From Viscum album (taxonomy: Eukaryota; Streptophyta; Magnoliopsida; Santalales; Viscaceae), in assembly GCA_963277665.1 (NCBI GenBank), contig OY728143.1, positions 234,785,591-234,849,590 on the forward strand: DNA of 64,000 nucleotides. Direction: 5' to 3'. Every line of letters begins with the position of its first letter. Within the stretch, counting starts at the first letter, position 1. The notes beneath the pieces were generated by a model, which ran no database searches, was not told the origin of the DNA, and saw only the letters and a program-made list of their open reading frames with translations. Below are positions 13,107 through 25,149 of this stretch, piece by piece. Made by a program: the position numbers and the translations under genes.

Positions 13107-15883
13107 TAGTGGGAAAAATGCCATGACTCCTAATGCCCACATCGAATAAACCAGGGCCATGTAATTAGCACTTAGTTGACATATCTACAAAATGGGAGTC
13201 ATTGCATATATTCTAATACAAATGCACACATCTCCATGTCCAAAAAGGATTAAATGTAAAAACCACTAAGGAACAAGATTCATGCATACCACTAAAGCCA
13301 TCCAACATAGTACAATAAGGAATGTAATGTAAAATGGTCCAGAATTCAAGCACACCAAAAGAATGGTTCTGTAAACTACAATGTCTAACCAATAAATAAA
13401 TGGCACTATTACATATGTATGTTTTTATAAGAACACCTCAGCCTATCTAGACACATGAAGCACTGCCAAGTCCCGGTCCGAACATGGATTTATCAAAAAG
13501 GTCACTCATCTACATAAGAAACAACATGTGCTGGACAATCCCATGTAGTCGTGAGTATAACAGTACATAATAGGACACCCTAGAACCATAAATAAATACA
13601 CAATGTAATGGTACAACATTCTATAGACAAGTTTGGGTCTATAACACATATAACAATAATATCTTAGTATACTTGAACCCTGACTCATAGTCTATAGGTA
13701 AGTCACAAATATATTATACCATCAATATGGATTCGTCCAATGATTCACAAGGCACTCATCTGACAGAACACATTGCTGAATCTTATATAACTGATGACGT
13801 CCCCCAATGAATTACTATTTTTTGTGAACTATCCTAGGATATATATGATACAATTTCTCTAGGATAACTCACTACATTAGTGGGAAAGATCAGTAAACAA
13901 AGATGAGGATCACTGCCATGGCCATGGGGTGATACCATGGCTCATATGGATTCTCCTTCTATATAGAGAATCAACATACAATAAGAATGGTCGTGATAAT
14001 TCCAAAAATATACATATTGAAAAATAATGGATATAAGATCCTACTATGAGCCTGTTAAATGTAATTCCAACAACTATATCCTTATATTCATAATGAAGGG
14101 ATCATACTCCTCTGAATAAGAAATGATAACAAATGACCATTTGGGGAACAATATATGGAACCAACCCTTGTTAAAAAAGTCCATGATATACTGGAAATGT
14201 GATCAATACATATTGGAAGAAGGTATATGGGGTGTTGTAGGGTCATAAGTTAGGTCAGTTGACCTCAGGTACTCCACATGTTCAATGACTCATGTCATCA
14301 AAACCCGTCATGTAGAATATGTATACACAATATATAGAAAAGTTAAAATGTTGTTTCATACAATCCTGGTACTTCTCCATGTATGTTGGCCATGTGATAG
14401 TACTCGGCATCAACACGTGTATGCCTTTATCTGTACCAATACAAAATGTAATCCACGTAACTGGTTCAGGAAAGCTGTGTGGTGTAGTACACGCTATATA
14501 AGAATTCATGTACTTCACCCCATGTCTTTGTATCAGTTGGGATGCATGAAAACTCCCAATAAAGGTCCTACATTCAATGTGACAGGATTCACATGTATTG
14601 TGACCCATCACTACTCTCTGAAACAATATACTCTACTCTGGGGGGGGGGGGTCACATGCTATGTGTTACTGAATACACACCATGTTGTTTAAGTAATTCT
14701 AGGAACCCTGGTTCACACTCCAGAGTCACCTCTACTACTCTGATTATCATTTCCAGCCCCACCATGTTAGAAAACTGAGGATATGAGGCCTTTGGGTCCC
14801 ACCATCACCAAATTGGTATGATTTGATCCTCAAATCAACTCATAAGAAAATATAATAATTGTTATTATTTTCTAATTAATAATGATAATTCAACACCTTC
14901 CATCATTTGATCCACTCCCATTTTCGTTGTTGAACCACTACTAAGTCAGACTGATGGAAGAACATCAATTTTGGATAGTATCACAACAAAATGAAGGTGA
15001 AATGATTTTTTTTCATAAACCACAGAAATTTGAAAAACACATATAATTTTGGAGGAGTAAACATCATGGATCAACCAATGAAATGATTCTCTTCTATTGT
15101 TCATTCTAGCCTCAATACATTCCTTATTAATTTTCAATAATAACAAAATCAAAAAAAAATCTCTAAAGAAACCATTATATCGAATCCCGATACATAATCC
15201 CATACCAAAATATGCATGATCCATGAATCAATTCATTTTCATATTTATTTAGGGTTTTCAATCGAATAATGAATGCGGATGAAATAGAATTATACCCCAT
15301 GAAAAAACACTCGGTTAGATTTTTCACTGAAGAAGATGAATCATCGTGGTGTAATATTTGGTGAGATACCTCAAGAACTTTTCCCACCAATCCCAGATCG
15401 AAGATCCATCACTTTTTTCTATTGAGAGTGCTACACATGTTTTTATAATAAGCCTCATAGAAATTATAAGGTTATGAGCCTATCAATGGATCCTTTTTTA
15501 AAAGTATAATTGAAAATAAGCATTTCTATGTTACTGCAAAACGTTAATATAAATTAAGAATTTCAATTTATTTTATTTATTAATATAACAATAATTGTTA
15601 TTAATAGATGACCCACCCCAGACTATGTTAGGTTTCACGTAACGTAAAACCACTACGCAGTAAGCAGTTGGATTTATTATCTGGGTGGCCTTTTTTATGT
15701 TATTACACTTTTTCACATAAAATACATGCATCATATTTAATTTTTTAATATTTTTGAAACATTTATTATGGGCACCCGAGACCTCAGAATCGCAAGCCAT
15801 CTCAATACCAGGACATGAATTAATTCCATATATTAATTTCAAATAATACATTGAATAATTATTGAAATTGCGTATGGGTATCA
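13107..15883 (-). repeat. E1 right LTR (5' LTR)
   Basis: Diverged direct repeat of 8591-11374, of nearly identical length. It contains a 12-G tract at 14640-14651, matching a 7-G tract in the left copy. The overlapping open frames on both strands at 14282-14692 and the frames at 14946-15953 lie wholly inside this repeat and have no family resemblance, so I do not treat them as genes. The right edge, GTATCA at 15883, is set by alignment to the left LTR's terminal CATTACA. Confidence 0.7.
14640..14651 (+). repeat. G12 homopolymer inside E1 LTR
   Basis: Twelve consecutive G residues in otherwise AT-rich DNA. The homologous position in the other LTR (10146-10152) has seven G after GGGC, so the tract is an original LTR feature that has expanded or contracted. 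Confidence 0.95.
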
Positions 15884-17349
15884 TGGTCAACACACACACA
15901 CACTTTGAATCAATCCCCATAATGAGCCAATGAAAAGTGAAAAATACCATCATATAATTATAATGACCATAAAATCTATTAAAACTATTAATATATACAT
16001 ACTATTGGTATATTAATTCTAATTTAATTATTCATTATGATATGTTTCCCTAATCATTCATGAACACCCTCCAATTCAATCATGAGTGAAAAGGGTCTCT
16101 AGAACATAACACAAGTAATCAAAACGGGGTTATGTGTCTAAGGATAAGGAAACATATGATGGAAAGTAAGTAATCATAGAAATCATAACCTCAATCAATT
16201 ATGGATCTAAAATATAATACAAGGAAGTGGAAATGGTAGGTATCAGAAAACATTGAGGTATTAGAAGAAGAAAATACCCCCAAGTGACTAGATAGACACA
16301 TAAAATCCCACATCACCAATGTTATGATTTTTTGGCATGTTCAATAATATATAAGCAGAATAGTAATGTGATTACCATAATAACCACATTGCAAGAAAGA
16401 AGGGTTATAAAGGTCTCATCTATGACTCATATATATTAGATAATCAAATCGTTATTGGAGATAAAATTGATTAATAGAGGGTTGAAATGGTTATTAATCC
16501 ATTAATCATACACACATAAAAAATTACATTATTTTCATTAATATTTATAGAACAAATAAATAATTACAGTTTTTTTCTACTCTAGAAAATTTAAAAACTC
16601 GTTAACATGGTGTAGGGATGTCAATAATTTCCAGAGTGTTCTTAGACAATAAAATCCTAGGAAACCCAATATAGCCACACACCATGTTGTGGTGTTGACC
16701 CATTTCTATTTTGGTTTCACCACATTGTACAATATATCATGATGATTCTAATTCATTCATGTTCTACATTTTAAAAAACCCGTTTTTGGAATCACCACAT
16801 TGTACTCCAAGAATAATATATATTAGTTAAACTAAACATCCTATCAATCATCTATATATGCAGGATCGTAATCATACCAAAATACATAGGAGACATTGAA
16901 CATTTAAATAGCACATAAATGATAATGAGGATATAAAATATAGTAAAAACTTCCTTAACAGTACTAGTATTCTACATCCAACTTGAAAACTATTATAGAA
17001 TACTCACATCAATAACAAACCTTGATTCCCAAACTGTTTTCATAGGCATAATAATACTTGTTCAGTCACACTAAACTCCAATATCATTATCTTTTATTTA
17101 ATATATGACCACTATCAACTCTGATAATTATGCAAATATTTCCTAATAAAATAAACCCACACATATGTCCCCCAAAAAATACACATCTCAGAAAAAACTA
17201 CAACATTAAACATGTATCAACATTGTTGGGAGCAACATGGATGTCCATAAGTATCCCAAATATATGTTATATTAATCTAATATAGTTATTTTCTTATTGT
17301 CGATTAACAAAACCATGTATAAATGATCATAAAATACTTTAATTATATC
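15884..17349. other. Anonymous AT-rich DNA between E1 and E2
   Basis: I recognised no coding domain. From its position downstream of the E2 integrase tail on the minus strand it could hold the E2 3' LTR, but I found no matching second copy elsewhere in the window. A short direct repeat, TCACCACATTGTAC, occurs at about 16717 and 16790. Confidence 0.5.
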
Positions 17350-17800
17350 AAGTATCCATTATCAATTAATATATTACAACATATGTTTTTACTTCCTTGA
17401 ATAACAACTAGTCTGTAGGTGATGTTTTTACTCAACATCTTCCAAGTCCACGAAGCCTTATACAAGTCTTTTCGAAATCTTGAAATTAAAAATAACATCA
17501 TGATATGATAAAATAGTGAATATAACTACATGTAGTTATAAAATATGTATTTTTGTCAATTTTTTAAACATATATATAAATTTAGTATCTCAGGTCAATA
17601 TGAAAAGGGATAGACTGATCGACCAATAAAGCATCACTTAAATATTATATTAAGATTTAATGAACCAATGAAACCGCTTCCAAATGTCCATCAGCACCTC
17701 ATGAAACATAAATATATGAAAAATAATTCAATGATTTAATATTCTTTCTTTTTTTATCATCTATGATCATTTTATATTAATAAAATGAGAGTTAAATTTC
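17350..17800 (-). pseudogene. E2 integrase C-terminal half, degenerate
   Basis: On the minus strand, LNYFSY followed after a stop by GADGHLEAV (about 17670-17730) aligns with the gypsy integrase block LNYSSAYHPQTDGQTEVV, which carries the catalytic Glu; here the Glu in LEAV seems kept. Further left, ITYRLVVIQGSKN (about 17375-17420) fits the C-terminal VAYRL.LP..SKIH..FHVS block. The TEVVN-type signature differs from the SERTIQ type of E3 and E4, so E2 is probably a different gypsy lineage. The frame is broken throughout. The resemblance is short and read by eye. Confidence 0.5.
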
Positions 17801-18181
17801 ATAACATCTCTCTTTATTTTTTTGCCTCCATAAATGACTGCTAGTATCCTCATACACCATTATCTATGTTGTGAATACAAACCATTGAGATGAATGGGAT
17901 TACATTATCAAGTCTTCCCTCATGGTTTTATGAACCAAAATCCACCCATGAATGTTGATCACATCATTAATATCCATTCACAAGCATAGAACTAGGTCAC
18001 TCCCTAACCCACAATCTCACATTTTTTTTGTAATAATAATTTAGCTACTACCTATTCTTCACATGATTTACCATAATAATATGATTACTATAGGAATACA
18101 ATAAGTAAATATTTTATCCTTATTTTCATCTTGAAATAAATTTTCCAAAATTCTAACCAACCATAGATCCATCTCTGAAAG

Positions 18182-18460
18182 TCTCTCATCTAGCACATAT
18201 GTAATCCTATTAAGGCAATCTATAACAACACCCCCTTACCTAGAGCATATTCCATCTCAAATTCATATATCTAAAAACTCAACATCAAGTATTTCTATCA
18301 TATATTGACATTCTACTGATATAATATTTAATTTATGATCTTGTTTTATGTATATGTGAAAAACAATTCACTGAAGGGATAATGGAACCAACACATTTGG
18401 GCATGGACCGCAACTAAAAACTCTAATTCATGCGTAGTGAAGTTATTATACTAGGGTCAT
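18182..18460 (-). pseudogene. E2 RNase H and linker, degenerate
   Basis: The minus-strand peptide NFTTHELEFLVAVHAQ...FHY at about 18350-18447 matches the gypsy RNase H block NYPTHDLEL.AVVHALK.WRHYL. Further downstream on that strand (about 18182-18310), IEILDVEF...GGVVIDCLNRI fits the (W)IE.LQD.D..I.Y.PGK.NVVADALSR linker. Spacing and order relative to the RT at 18900-19345 are correct for gypsy pol. Stops interrupt it. Confidence 0.6.
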
Positions 18461-18899
18461 ATAAAGAGTTTCCTATAGGATACTAACTAATATATTTTCA
18501 TTATCATAGCTCCTTACCCAAAACATGATAAATCACAGTAAACATCATACCCAATCCCATGATTGGTAAATAATTTAATCAATGATAATTTCAAACATCT
18601 ATTTTTTTCCAAGGAAATCATATTTTACCCTACTTATTCACTCAATACTCACCCACTTGTTAATAATCTAAATAATAATTTAATCCCAATATAGTAATTA
18701 TTTTTATGAATCTTCCATAGAATCCCTCCATCCCAATAAAACAATTGATCTCCAGAAAAATCAACTTCACAATAACAACATCATTGCTTCTACATTTTCG
18801 AAATCTATATAAATTATTACCTCATGGATAATGTACCCTGGAAAACATTCTTATTTAATATGAAGTGATTTTTATATATAATTATATAAATAAAATGTG

Positions 18900-19345
18900 T
18901 TAAATTTCTATTCAACAAAACGTCAAGGTCTCTAGAATGCATGACTAATGTGTCTGGGTATATAAGGATATCATTACAAAAACCATATTGAAAAAGATAA
19001 TATAATGGATGGATTTATTTTTCATGATTTTTATGAACACTATGGAATAATTTTTGAACCCAAAAGGCATGAAAATATTCTTATAAAAACCATATACACT
19101 CTTTGTCATTGTATTGGGAAAATAATCTTCCCTATCATGATTCAATTGGATTCCTTATAACAGTTGAATCATGGAGATCCATTTTCCTCCTCATAACATA
19201 TTAAATAAATAATTAATCATTAAAAAATTGTATATTATTACAGGATAACTGCCTCAACATCTAAAAGACTACACATAACAATGTATGATCATCTTCTATC
19301 ATTATGAAAACCACTAGACCCCCCACCAATGAGATGTGATCATCT
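18900..19345 (-). pseudogene. E2 reverse transcriptase, degenerate
   Basis: The minus-strand open frame 18945-19145 contains a diverged version of the RT palm block: SVYGFYKNIFMPFGFKN corresponds to the family's T.YG.YE.LVMPFGL.NAP. A one-base frame change then gives FCNDILIYPDTL, matching FIDDILIYS.TL, so the catalytic pair DD reads ND. Upstream (about 19165-19345), KMDLHDS and GLVVFIMIEDDHT match F.KIDLRSGYHQ and GAPV.FVKKKDGT. The fragment is clearly gypsy RT and clearly dead. Confidence 0.7.
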
Positions 19346-20884
19346 TTTTAAAACTCATTGCTTACATCACCATAAATTTCATCAATATTTATGAAGCCAA
19401 TATTATATGGAATAATATTTATAGGTATCACTATAAATATGTGTTTTATTTCAAATTCAATCACTTAATTTGGAATAATTCATGAAATTCAACTGGAAAT
19501 AATTTTTTACATAAGTTGAACATAAGATGAAACAATGCTGGAAAAAATACATTCAATGGTATAACATCCAATACAGGATGTTTTGTTATTTTAAATTCAT
19601 TTCTACCAAATCTATTCTCATTATACCAACTCCAACACACAATTCACTAGTATAAATATCATAGTCAAAATAAAGGCAAGTCATATCTAATTGAAATTGG
19701 ATTCCACTTAGTAACTTTTCATCCATCCAATTATAAATATCAAATTTTTTATTTTCATTTAAAGGATTGGTATACCCAATTGATATTCATAGTCTCAATA
19801 AAAAATTGTATCATTTTCTACATCTATAAATATAATACACTTACCTTCACAATGGTGTGTAATATAGTGAAAAATCAAAATATAATATGATAGAGTAATA
19901 AAGACCATCAATAAATTTAATTGATAAAAATGAATGGGTGTGTCATGTAATAAACATGGTTATTGGATTTGTATTTATAATCAAGACTATACCTTGTCAA
20001 TGGTACATATAAACCATAATTCTGGAACTTATTCTACATTATAAAATACAATTTCCTATAATAAAAGTGCCTCCCCCCTGAGCTTCATAACATTTTTGTT
20101 CAATGATGTATTTTAGGTTAGGGACTTATATTGGAGAACCTATCCAACCTCCGTGGGTATGGTCTACAACTTACCTAAACCCTGGTAAAAATATGTCTAC
20201 AATTCCAATTTTTTTTTTTGAAATACCATATTTCTAACCTATTGATACATAATCCATGTTATTGGAGAGATTTGATACAATTACCACACAAATTGAATTT
20301 AAAAAACGATGATTTAATGCAACATTATAAGGCATTATATAAGAAAAAGGTATTCTAAATTCCTAACAATTACCATCTAAATATCTTAAACCATCATGTT
20401 TTTACTACCAATGTAGTCACCCACTACAAATTTAGATGTTCCAATAGGAAATACCTGAAGAACATAAAGAAGAATAGTACGTCATCCATCATCTAATAAA
20501 TTCTTGATTATCAAAATATTGTCAGGTAACTCCATATATTTCTTCTAGTCAATCATTGTCACCTGATTGCTAATCATTGTTCAGAGGATGATATCTAATT
20601 TTTTTTGTCTCATTTAGCTCATTCCCTTCTAAAATAATGGTATATTGAAGAATCAACATAAATTTACCAGAGTAATAAGATATGATCATTTCTCCATTCA
20701 TATAGTCAATAATATACATATAATGTTAATGTTTCTACATTCCTAGATTGGAAGAATCATTGAACTCCACTTCGTAGGTAACCCAAAAATAAGAACCTCA
20801 TGACTTCCTTCCTGATTCCGGACACCCATCATATCTTATTGGGTCCTTGAAGAATGAAATCAAAAAACATTATTCGTCGATTCT
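19346..20884. other. Anonymous DNA upstream of E2 RT
   Basis: If E2 is colinear with other gypsy elements, its protease and gag should lie here on the minus strand. I found only weak suggestions (a gag-like stretch YSGKFMLILQY near 20650) and no protease active site, so I make no call. The stretch ends at the E3 target-site duplication. Confidence 0.45.
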
Positions 20885-20889
20885 CTAAC
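20885..20889. repeat. E3 left target-site duplication CTAAC
   Basis: CTAAC directly precedes the E3 left LTR and is repeated exactly at 34271-34275 directly after the right LTR. Five bases is the usual duplication length for Ty3/gypsy integration. Confidence 0.85.
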
Positions 20890-23800
20890 TATAAGGACCC
20901 GACCTTAAAAATTTCATAATCATGAAATAAATGAATATTTCACATTAAGGATCTTTTCAGGTTTATATTTTTAGAGAGTTTGGTCATACCATATATATAA
21001 CAACATGAATATCACATGTAGACACATCTACCAAGTTTCCATTTGTTACATAAAATAAAAATGCTTTGAAAGAAATAGTCATGTCTAATACCATGTTTTT
21101 GATAGAAAGAATTTTCCATTATCCCATCCTTGACCCTATTTCACTTTATATCCTTTGAAAAAATTTAAAAAACTTGGGATAAGAATAAAAAGATCTGTAA
21201 TGGATACACATTGATGGAAAACTGTTAGTTTTTTCAAAACACAAAGTAAACCATGAATACCTTTTCATAAGTAATACTTTTCATCATTTAGAAGCAGTGA
21301 ATACTCATCATTGAATAAAAGATTAGTACATACCATTTTGTAACCATAAGATTAAAATAGAACCCATATAAATAACACATAACATAGAAATGTAACTTGG
21401 GAAATAAAAACACTTAAATGGAATAACAATACGGTCGACTTCCACACATATCACTAAATGGAATAGCCATACGGACGACTTCCATACCCAATGCATTGGA
21501 GGTTATAATGTAACCACCCATCCTAGATTATCACAACACCACCTATCATTTGGATTATCATGTAACCACCCGTATAAAGTCCATGTACCATTGTAAAATC
21601 ATAACTAATAAAATATTGAAAATATAAACATTTCAATAATAACATTTACTTTTCAATTACAAGAAATAATTTCAAGATATTGAAATAATCAATCCTTTTA
21701 AAAAACTAATTTCATTACCAAAACACCCAGAAAAAAATAAGGTATTTCTACTCCTTGTAAAAAAATCATTAAGGCTTATAGAGGAAGCATGATAATGATT
21801 ACGACATCAGAGAGGTCATTGTGGTCGCACACATTAAAAACATTACTTTTGACATTTAGTAATACGCATCATAGAAAAAAGATTCCATTTTAATGAAATT
21901 AAAATTCAAATGTGTTTATACCAAGTATAAAGAAATGTTGTGTATTAAAACAAAATATGCCTCAATGAAAGGAGATTGTGATGATGTCCCTTACCACATG
22001 TCTGACATGACCTGTTCATTCATTAACCTGCTGAATAATTAATTAATGTTAATTTTTAGTTTATTTATAAAATTTTTCATGTTAACTAAATTATTAATAT
22101 AAATTATTACCATGTTATAAAAATTATGTAATCATTTATGTTAATAATGGTCGTTTGGTAGATATATGGTACATGAGTCATAAATGAACTCCTTATATTT
22201 ACAAGTTGTCAATGTGGTCAATGGTCCATTATATCTAGAATGATATTCATTATTTAGATATCATATATATCATATATGTCTATTATATAAATATTTATAA
22301 CAGTACATATCATTTGGAGGTATGAAATGGAATACACCGTTCATGGAGACAGTAAGTCATACGTACGCATGAACGCAGCTTTCATATCTATTTTTCAATT
22401 TAATTGAATTAAAAAATAATTAAAGATAGGTATATTATAATTCTAGTATAATATCATATATAATATCATTAAAACTATCCTTTATATGTCCCACTTATGG
22501 TATGAACGAGTCATATCACATTGAGGGGGCGGTAGTCCGCAGTTTCTCATATGAAATTAAAGTGTTTACCCATAATGGAAACCATAAAGGCATGATATAA
22601 ATAAAAAATACAGAATCATAAATAAAATGTAATCATAATATATATCTTATATAAATACAGTGTCATTTTAATAGCCATCATGATAGGCTGTAAGAGATAA
22701 TCGAATAATCACTGTTTCATGAGGCGTTAGTTTTCTATCCACAGAAACAGTATGTTCTTCACCCATTAGATGAAGGTGTGTGTAAGTGTAGATCAAATCC
22801 TTCTCATAACAACATAATAGTATATTTAGGATATAGTTTTTTTATAAAAGAACGTAATAACAAGAATTTAAGGGCTAGATAAGTAAAACAAATAAAATTA
22901 CGTTAAGAGAAACTATTAGCATTAATTTGGTTAACACCCATTTGTATGAACCAAAAGGGTTTCTTGAAGTGCCTTCTGCCTATGTTAAGGCATATAGAAG
23001 GAGTATAGGGATGTTGGGAGAATAATTGGGATTATTTTGGACGAGGAAGGGGATTCATAGGTGTGGGGAATGGGTTATAAGTGGTGTCCCATTATAAGAG
23101 GGTGGGGGGATCTTTAAGAAAGTTTGAAAAAATTAATTTTTTATAAACTTATATTCAGTTTCAAAAGGTTAAAATATCATAAAGTAGAAGATAATATGAC
23201 TTATGGTCGAAATAAAATCATCTAGTAAGAATTGGACAGGTTTTGGATATTATTTTAATATTTATAATCTTATTTATTTAATCATTTATTAATGATGTAA
23301 ATACTGAATCATTATTGTGTCATAAAGAATTTAATTTATTTGATGTCTACAAATTATAAAAAAAACACTATGATGTAAAAAATATTTATAGATTTCCAAT
23401 TAATATTTATTATTGAAATTATAACTTATATAACCCCTTGTAAAAATTAATGTACTAAAACATATTTGTTTATGTCATTTATGTCTTTACTTTATATTAA
23501 TTAAACTCAAATCCAATTATCACTCTTAAGTGGCTCCATGGGGTCCCAAAATCGACCCAAAGATGCCCATGGTCAAAAAAGACTCATCCAATAAGGTTAA
23601 TACAAGTGTTAAGATAATTGTTTATTATTATAATATTTTTTTATCTTGAATTACACTATTTGCCTTTAACCGCGGTAAATAAAAGTCAAAAGACACTATT
23701 CCGCAGAAATTATATCATTTTTTTGAACCAAATTTTCCTTACTAATAACAACCATGTATGTGGGATTTTCTAAATTCAATTCAAAATGGTGGTAAAATTT

Positions 23801-24720
23801 CATTTAAAGGAAGATGTTAGTTTTTGAACTACTACTATGTGGGTTCAGTATTCATCAAAAATTGATGTTTTTCAGAAAAATATCAAAAAAATAAGCCTCA
23901 ACTCTATTTGATATTCCAAATTCAAAAAATATGGATATTTTAAAAATTTCAAAACCTAAAAGTTGGATTAATTAATTAAAAATTAATTCCTATTGTTAAA
24001 ACAAAAATCGTGACTTAATGAAATACTAACTATCGAATGATTGACAATTGATAATGTCCAATTTCAAAGTGAAATTGCTCCCAATGACCAATATTGGATT
24101 AAATGGAAAAAATATAATATAATTAAGCATTGGAACCAATTGAAAAGATAAAAAAACCAAATAAATAAATTAGATTAAAACACAGTTTTGAATTAAAATA
24201 CTATATTTTTCTGTATTCATTAAAAATGAACAATATCAGAAAAATACCATAATTTAATCCAAAGATAATTTTGGTGTCCAGGTTCTAAAGAAGGATTTTA
24301 TTTTTTCAAATATAACATATAAAATTGGCCAAAAATGGATTTAAAAACGGTTATCCATCGAAAGGCGGTATATCGACCTTTTAATAAATATTTGTGTATC
24401 TATGCGTTATAATAGAATCATCCAAATTTTATTCCTCTAAATTTTAATTGATAAATGTATAAACATTTAACAAACATGTATAATCATATTGTAGTTAGTT
24501 TTATTCATTCCTGCCAATATAACGGCTAGGTGTTAACTGCCATTTAAAAAAAATAATATTATATTATTACTGTCAAACGTAATATTTCAATGAAAAGTGG
24601 TGTTTCATCTTGAGTACACAATCGAATAAAGAATCCCATTTAAATTAACATTAATATTTAATTAAAAAATACTAATAAATATGAAAATATCATATTTCAT
24701 TATTTACCTGGGATGTTATA
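20890..24720 (-). repeat. E3 3' LTR
   Basis: A 3.83 kb copy colinear with 29389-34270 over nearly all its length, from GGACCCGA near the left edge to GGATGT(T/C)A(T/C)A at the right edge. On the minus strand its start has decayed from TGTGAC to TATAAC. It lacks the roughly 1.05 kb segment present in the 5' LTR. At 23614 it has a single GTGTTAAGA where the other LTR has two GTTTTAAGA copies flanking that segment. Confidence 0.92.
21419..21498. repeat. Two tandem 40-bp units in E3 LTR
   Basis: GGAATA(A/G)C(A/C)ATACGG(T/A)CGACTTCCA starts at 21419 and again about 40 bases later. The same duplication is present, more decayed, in the other LTR at about 29899-29978, so it predates insertion. It is followed in both LTRs by repeats of GTAACCACCC. 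Confidence 0.75.
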
Positions 24721-24735
24721 TCCATCCACCCTTTT
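24721..24735 (-). promoter_or_regulatory. E3 polypurine tract
   Basis: The minus strand reads AAAAGGGTGGATGGA immediately before the 3' LTR. Position and purine content fit the plus-strand primer of an LTR retrotransposon. Confidence 0.8.
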
Positions 24736-24764
24736 GGGAATTGCGTCCCAGGAATATTTATTCA

Positions 24765-25142
24765 CTAATCAAACAAGTCGGGGTATTTATCCCTCATAGC
24801 ATTTTCAGATTCCCATGTTGCCACATCAACCATATGGTTTTTCCACATAACATTTACCTGGTGAATTACCTTATTCTGCAGCAGTATCTCTCTACGGTCA
24901 TGAATCTGGGCTGGTTGTTCTTTACAAGAGAGATTCTTATCTAACTGAACTACATCTGGACTCAAAACCTGAGATGGATCAGGAATATACATTCTCAATA
25001 TTGAAACATGAAAAAAATTGTGTACCTGTGATAAAAATGGAGGTAAAGACCCTCTGTAGGCAACTAATCCAACTTTTTCTAGGATTACATTAGGTCCAAT
25101 GAACCTCAGATTCAACTTTCCCTTCCTCCCAAAACACATCAC
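24765..25142 (-). pseudogene. E3 integrase C-terminus and chromodomain-like tail
   Basis: A 125-residue open frame. FGRKGKLNLRFIGP opens the GPY/F-like module that follows the integrase core in gypsy elements (family FGKKGKLSPRFIGPFEIL). VAYR, then VHNFFHVSILRMYIPDPS, follow, and the end carries EEQPAQIHDRRE and a final block with VMWKNH, ATWE and YPDLF. That last block corresponds to the chromodomain-like tail of Tekay/Del elements, thought to aid targeting to heterochromatin. This is the least damaged part of E3 pol and ends about 30 bases before the polypurine tract. The plus-strand frame 24681-24944 is its shadow. Confidence 0.9.
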
Positions 25143-25149
25143 ACTTTTC

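Larger units (their letters stand above)
8591..15883 (-). mobile_element. E1: internally deleted Ty3/gypsy LTR retrotransposon
   Basis: Two long direct repeats (about 8591-11374 and 13107-15883) flank about 1.7 kb that holds a minus-strand gypsy integrase relic. On the minus strand the left LTR begins TGTAATGCCCC, a typical plant gypsy LTR start. Gag, protease and RT, expected between the right LTR and the integrase, are missing, so most of the internal region has been deleted. The inner LTR edges at 8.59 and 13.11 kb are approximate because the two copies are highly diverged there. I found no convincing target-site duplication. Confidence 0.75.

Noticed and set aside
14282..14692. Overlapping open frames on both strands (114 aa minus, 135 aa plus) as possible genes
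   Set aside because: They lie wholly inside the E1 right LTR, are Cys/His/Tyr-rich low-complexity translations of AT-rich DNA, and the homologous stretch of the left LTR does not keep them open.
15884..15888. Target-site duplication for E1 (TGGTC)
   Set aside because: The left LTR edge is not well enough defined, and the bases before 8591 (ATAAC) do not match.
17350..19345. Endogenous pararetrovirus as the source of the E2 RT
   Set aside because: RNase H is followed in order by an integrase block, which pararetroviruses lack.
24681..24944. 87-aa plus-strand frame
   Set aside because: It runs antisense to the E3 integrase tail and across the LTR edge; a shadow frame.
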